This document shows positions 12,746 to 14,114 of a DNA stretch of 14,114 nucleotides, in pieces. The DNA is taken from positions 1 to 14,114 of the forward strand of contig MGDB01000114.1 of the NCBI GenBank assembly GCA_001790645.1. The letters are read 5' to 3'. Both the position numbers and the translations under genes were made by a program. Within the stretch, counting starts at the first letter, position 1. Every line of letters begins with the position of its first letter. The notes under the pieces were generated by a model that searched no databases, was not told where the DNA came from, and was given only the letters and a program-made list of their open reading frames with translations. The DNA is from Candidatus Schekmanbacteria bacterium GWA2_38_11 (lineage in GTDB: Bacteria > Schekmanbacteria > GWA2-38-11).

Positions 12746-14114
12746 ATGGAAAACGATAACTGGAAGCTATATCCTCAGAATTTAACACTTCGGGAAGAGA
12801 TTGCCCGCTCTTTGTCAATTTCAAAAACAACAGCACAAATCCTCATAAACCGTGGTATAGCAAGTAAAGAAGAAGCTATCTTTTTCCTCGAAGGTGGTCT
12901 AAATGATTTGCACAACCCTTTTCTTATGAAAGATATGGACAAGGCTGTTGAAAGGGTTTTTAAGGCAAAGAAAGACAATGAAAAGGTGTTGGTATTTGGA
13001 GATTATGATGCTGACGGTGTAACAGCTACTTCCCTTCTGCTAATTGCACTCAGGGAATTTGGTATTACCCCTTCCTTTTATATTCCTAACAGGCTTACCG
13101 AGGGGTATGGACTTAATCCGGAGATAATTAAAAAATCTAATGATGAGGGGTTCAGCCTTTTAATAACAGCAGACACGGGAATAAATAGTTTTCGTGAGAT
13201 TGATCTTGCAGGGGAGATCGGCCTTGACCTGATCGTCACTGACCACCATCTCCCTGACAGCACAATTCCTGATGGCTTTGCAATCTTAAACCCAAGACAG
13301 CATGAATGCAATTATCCGTTTAAGGAACTGGCAGGGGTCGGCGTGGCATATAAATTCGCAAGGGCTTTTCTTGGAGATAAATGCTCTGAGGAGCTTTTAA
13401 ATGAGTTAATAATTTTATCAGCTTTTGGCACAGTAGCGGATGTAGCAAGTCTAACTGGAGAAAACAGAATTCTTGTAAAGGAAGGATTGTGGCTCATGAA
13501 GGGTTCGAGGATTCAAGGATTCAAGGATTCAAGTGAATCCCGGGACTCTGGGGATTTCGAGTCTTTGACATCTGAATCAAACGAATTTACATGGATAGAG
13601 GAATTAATAAAAATATCAGGATTTGATAAAAAGGAACTTACTTCCTGGCACGTGGGGTTTCTCCTTGCTCCGATGGTCAATGCTGCAGGGAGGCTTGGGT
13701 CTGCTAATTACTGTGTAAATCTGATGACTACAAAGAAAAAAGATGTAGCTCAGAAAATCACAAAATTTTTGGATAAAGAAAACCGCACAAGGCAGTCAAT
13801 AGAAAAGAAAATATTAGAGGAAGCGAAAGAAAAAATAGAAAAGTCAGTAGATTTAGAAAATGAAAGAGTGATAGTCCTTTCTGATGAGAAATGGCATCCG
13901 GGCATATTGGGGATAGTTGCATCCAGGATTTCAGAATCATACAGTAGACCTGCTGTTTTGATAGGGGATAATGGAAAAGGTTCAGCCAGGTCTGCCGTTG
14001 ATTTTAATATTTATAAAGCCCTGAAGCATTGCAGCCAGTATTTAAAAAGTTACGGCGGGCATAAATCAGCAGCCGGATTAACTATTGAGAAGGAAAAAAT
14101 AAAACAATTTTGCC
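12746..14114 (+). CDS. recJ: Single-stranded-DNA-specific exonuclease RecJ (3' end beyond window)
   Basis: This gene encodes the 5'-3' single-strand DNA exonuclease used in recombination and repair. 456 codons are visible and the frame is open to the window end; typical RecJ is ~560-580 aa, so roughly 100 codons are missing. The ATG at 12746 has AGGGA 8 nt upstream. Motifs in order: GDYDADGV (85-92), SLLITADTG (about 140), TDHH with D166-H167-H168, TVADV and LTGENR (236-241), APMVNAAGRLG, WHPGILGIVASR, GSARS, and GGHKSAAG (437-444) from the DHHA1 domain. All DHH-family metal ligands that I can see are intact. Between LVKEGLWLM and EELIKISGF, about 30 residues (253-282) rich in Ser, Asp and Glu are inserted compared with usual RecJ. 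The DNA there contains 8-bp tandem repeats (13501-13540). The frame stays open across it. Confidence 0.95.
   Translation, partial: MENDNWKLYPQNLTLREEIARSLSISKTTAQILINRGIASKEEAIFFLEGGLNDLHNPFLMKDMDKAVERVFKAKKDNEKVLVFGDYDADGVTATSLLLIALREFGITPSFYIPNRLTEGYGLNPEIIKKSNDEGFSLLITADTGINSFREIDLAGEIGLDLIVTDHHLPDSTIPDGFAILNPRQHECNYPFKELAGVGVAYKFARAFLGDKCSEELLNELIILSAFGTVADVASLTGENRILVKEGLWLMKGSRIQGFKDSSESRDSGDFESLTSESNEFTWIEELIKISGFDKKELTSWHVGFLLAPMVNAAGRLGSANYCVNLMTTKKKDVAQKITKFLDKENRTRQSIEKKILEEAKEKIEKSVDLENERVIVLSDEKWHPGILGIVASRISESYSRPAVLIGDNGKGSARSAVDFNIYKALKHCSQYLKSYGGHKSAAGLTIEKEKIKQFC
13501..13540. repeat. 8-bp tandem repeat inside recJ ending in a hairpin
   Basis: Three exact copies of GGATTCAA (13509-13532) are preceded by the related GGGTTCGA (13501-13508). 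They are followed by an inverted copy, so that GGATTCA (13525-13531) and TGAATCC (13534-13540) form a 7-bp stem. The unit length is not a multiple of three, so successive copies are read in different frames. Loss or gain of one unit would shift the recJ frame. Confidence 0.75.

Overview
The window is an AT-rich bacterial chromosome segment. It probably comes from an uncultured Gram-negative-type lineage. The evidence is a predicted lipoprotein and other exported proteins, a PBP4-type peptidoglycan hydrolase, a UbiB/ABC1 kinase, a DUF4416-recJ pair, and many short AT-rich or GCCTGCC-type intergenic palindromes. Nitrospirota-, Omnitrophota- or Schekmanbacteria-like groups are guesses from general gene content; nothing here fixes the phylum.

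Layout. (1) 1-1118, plus strand: a 76-aa lysine-rich helical protein and a 183-aa protein resembling the pyruvate kinase C-terminal domain, separated by an AT-rich inverted repeat. (2) 1384-7048, minus strand: seven closely spaced genes that look like one operon. In transcription order they are a 59-aa two-helix membrane peptide, a UbiB/ABC1 kinase, a 75-aa helical protein, a zinc-ribbon/membrane/TPR protein, PBP4 (dacB), a lipoprotein-like membrane protein with a degenerate GGDEF fold, and a small exported cysteine-containing protein. Most of these act at the envelope. (3) 7301-7738, minus: a multi-pass membrane protein with a TM2-like glycine motif. (4) 7739-8094: a cluster of palindromic repeats, including a 20-bp-stem hairpin just upstream of rnr. 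(5) 8095-10212, plus: RNase R. (6) 10213-12074: an accessory-looking interval. It holds an overlapping two-gene module (69-aa protein plus AbiEii-like nucleotidyltransferase), the decayed 3' end of a tyrosine recombinase gene on the minus strand, and a solitary 37-nt CRISPR-like repeat with a partial second copy. (7) 12008-14114, plus: a good sigma70-type promoter, a DUF4416 gene and recJ, which runs off the window. RecJ carries an in-frame insertion built from 8-bp tandem repeats.

The housekeeping parts (RNase R, RecJ, PBP4, UbiB) are conventional. The most unusual material is the interval between rnr and the DUF4416 gene, and the repeats placed at gene boundaries or inside recJ. No complete CRISPR-Cas locus, tRNA, rRNA or intact insertion sequence is visible.
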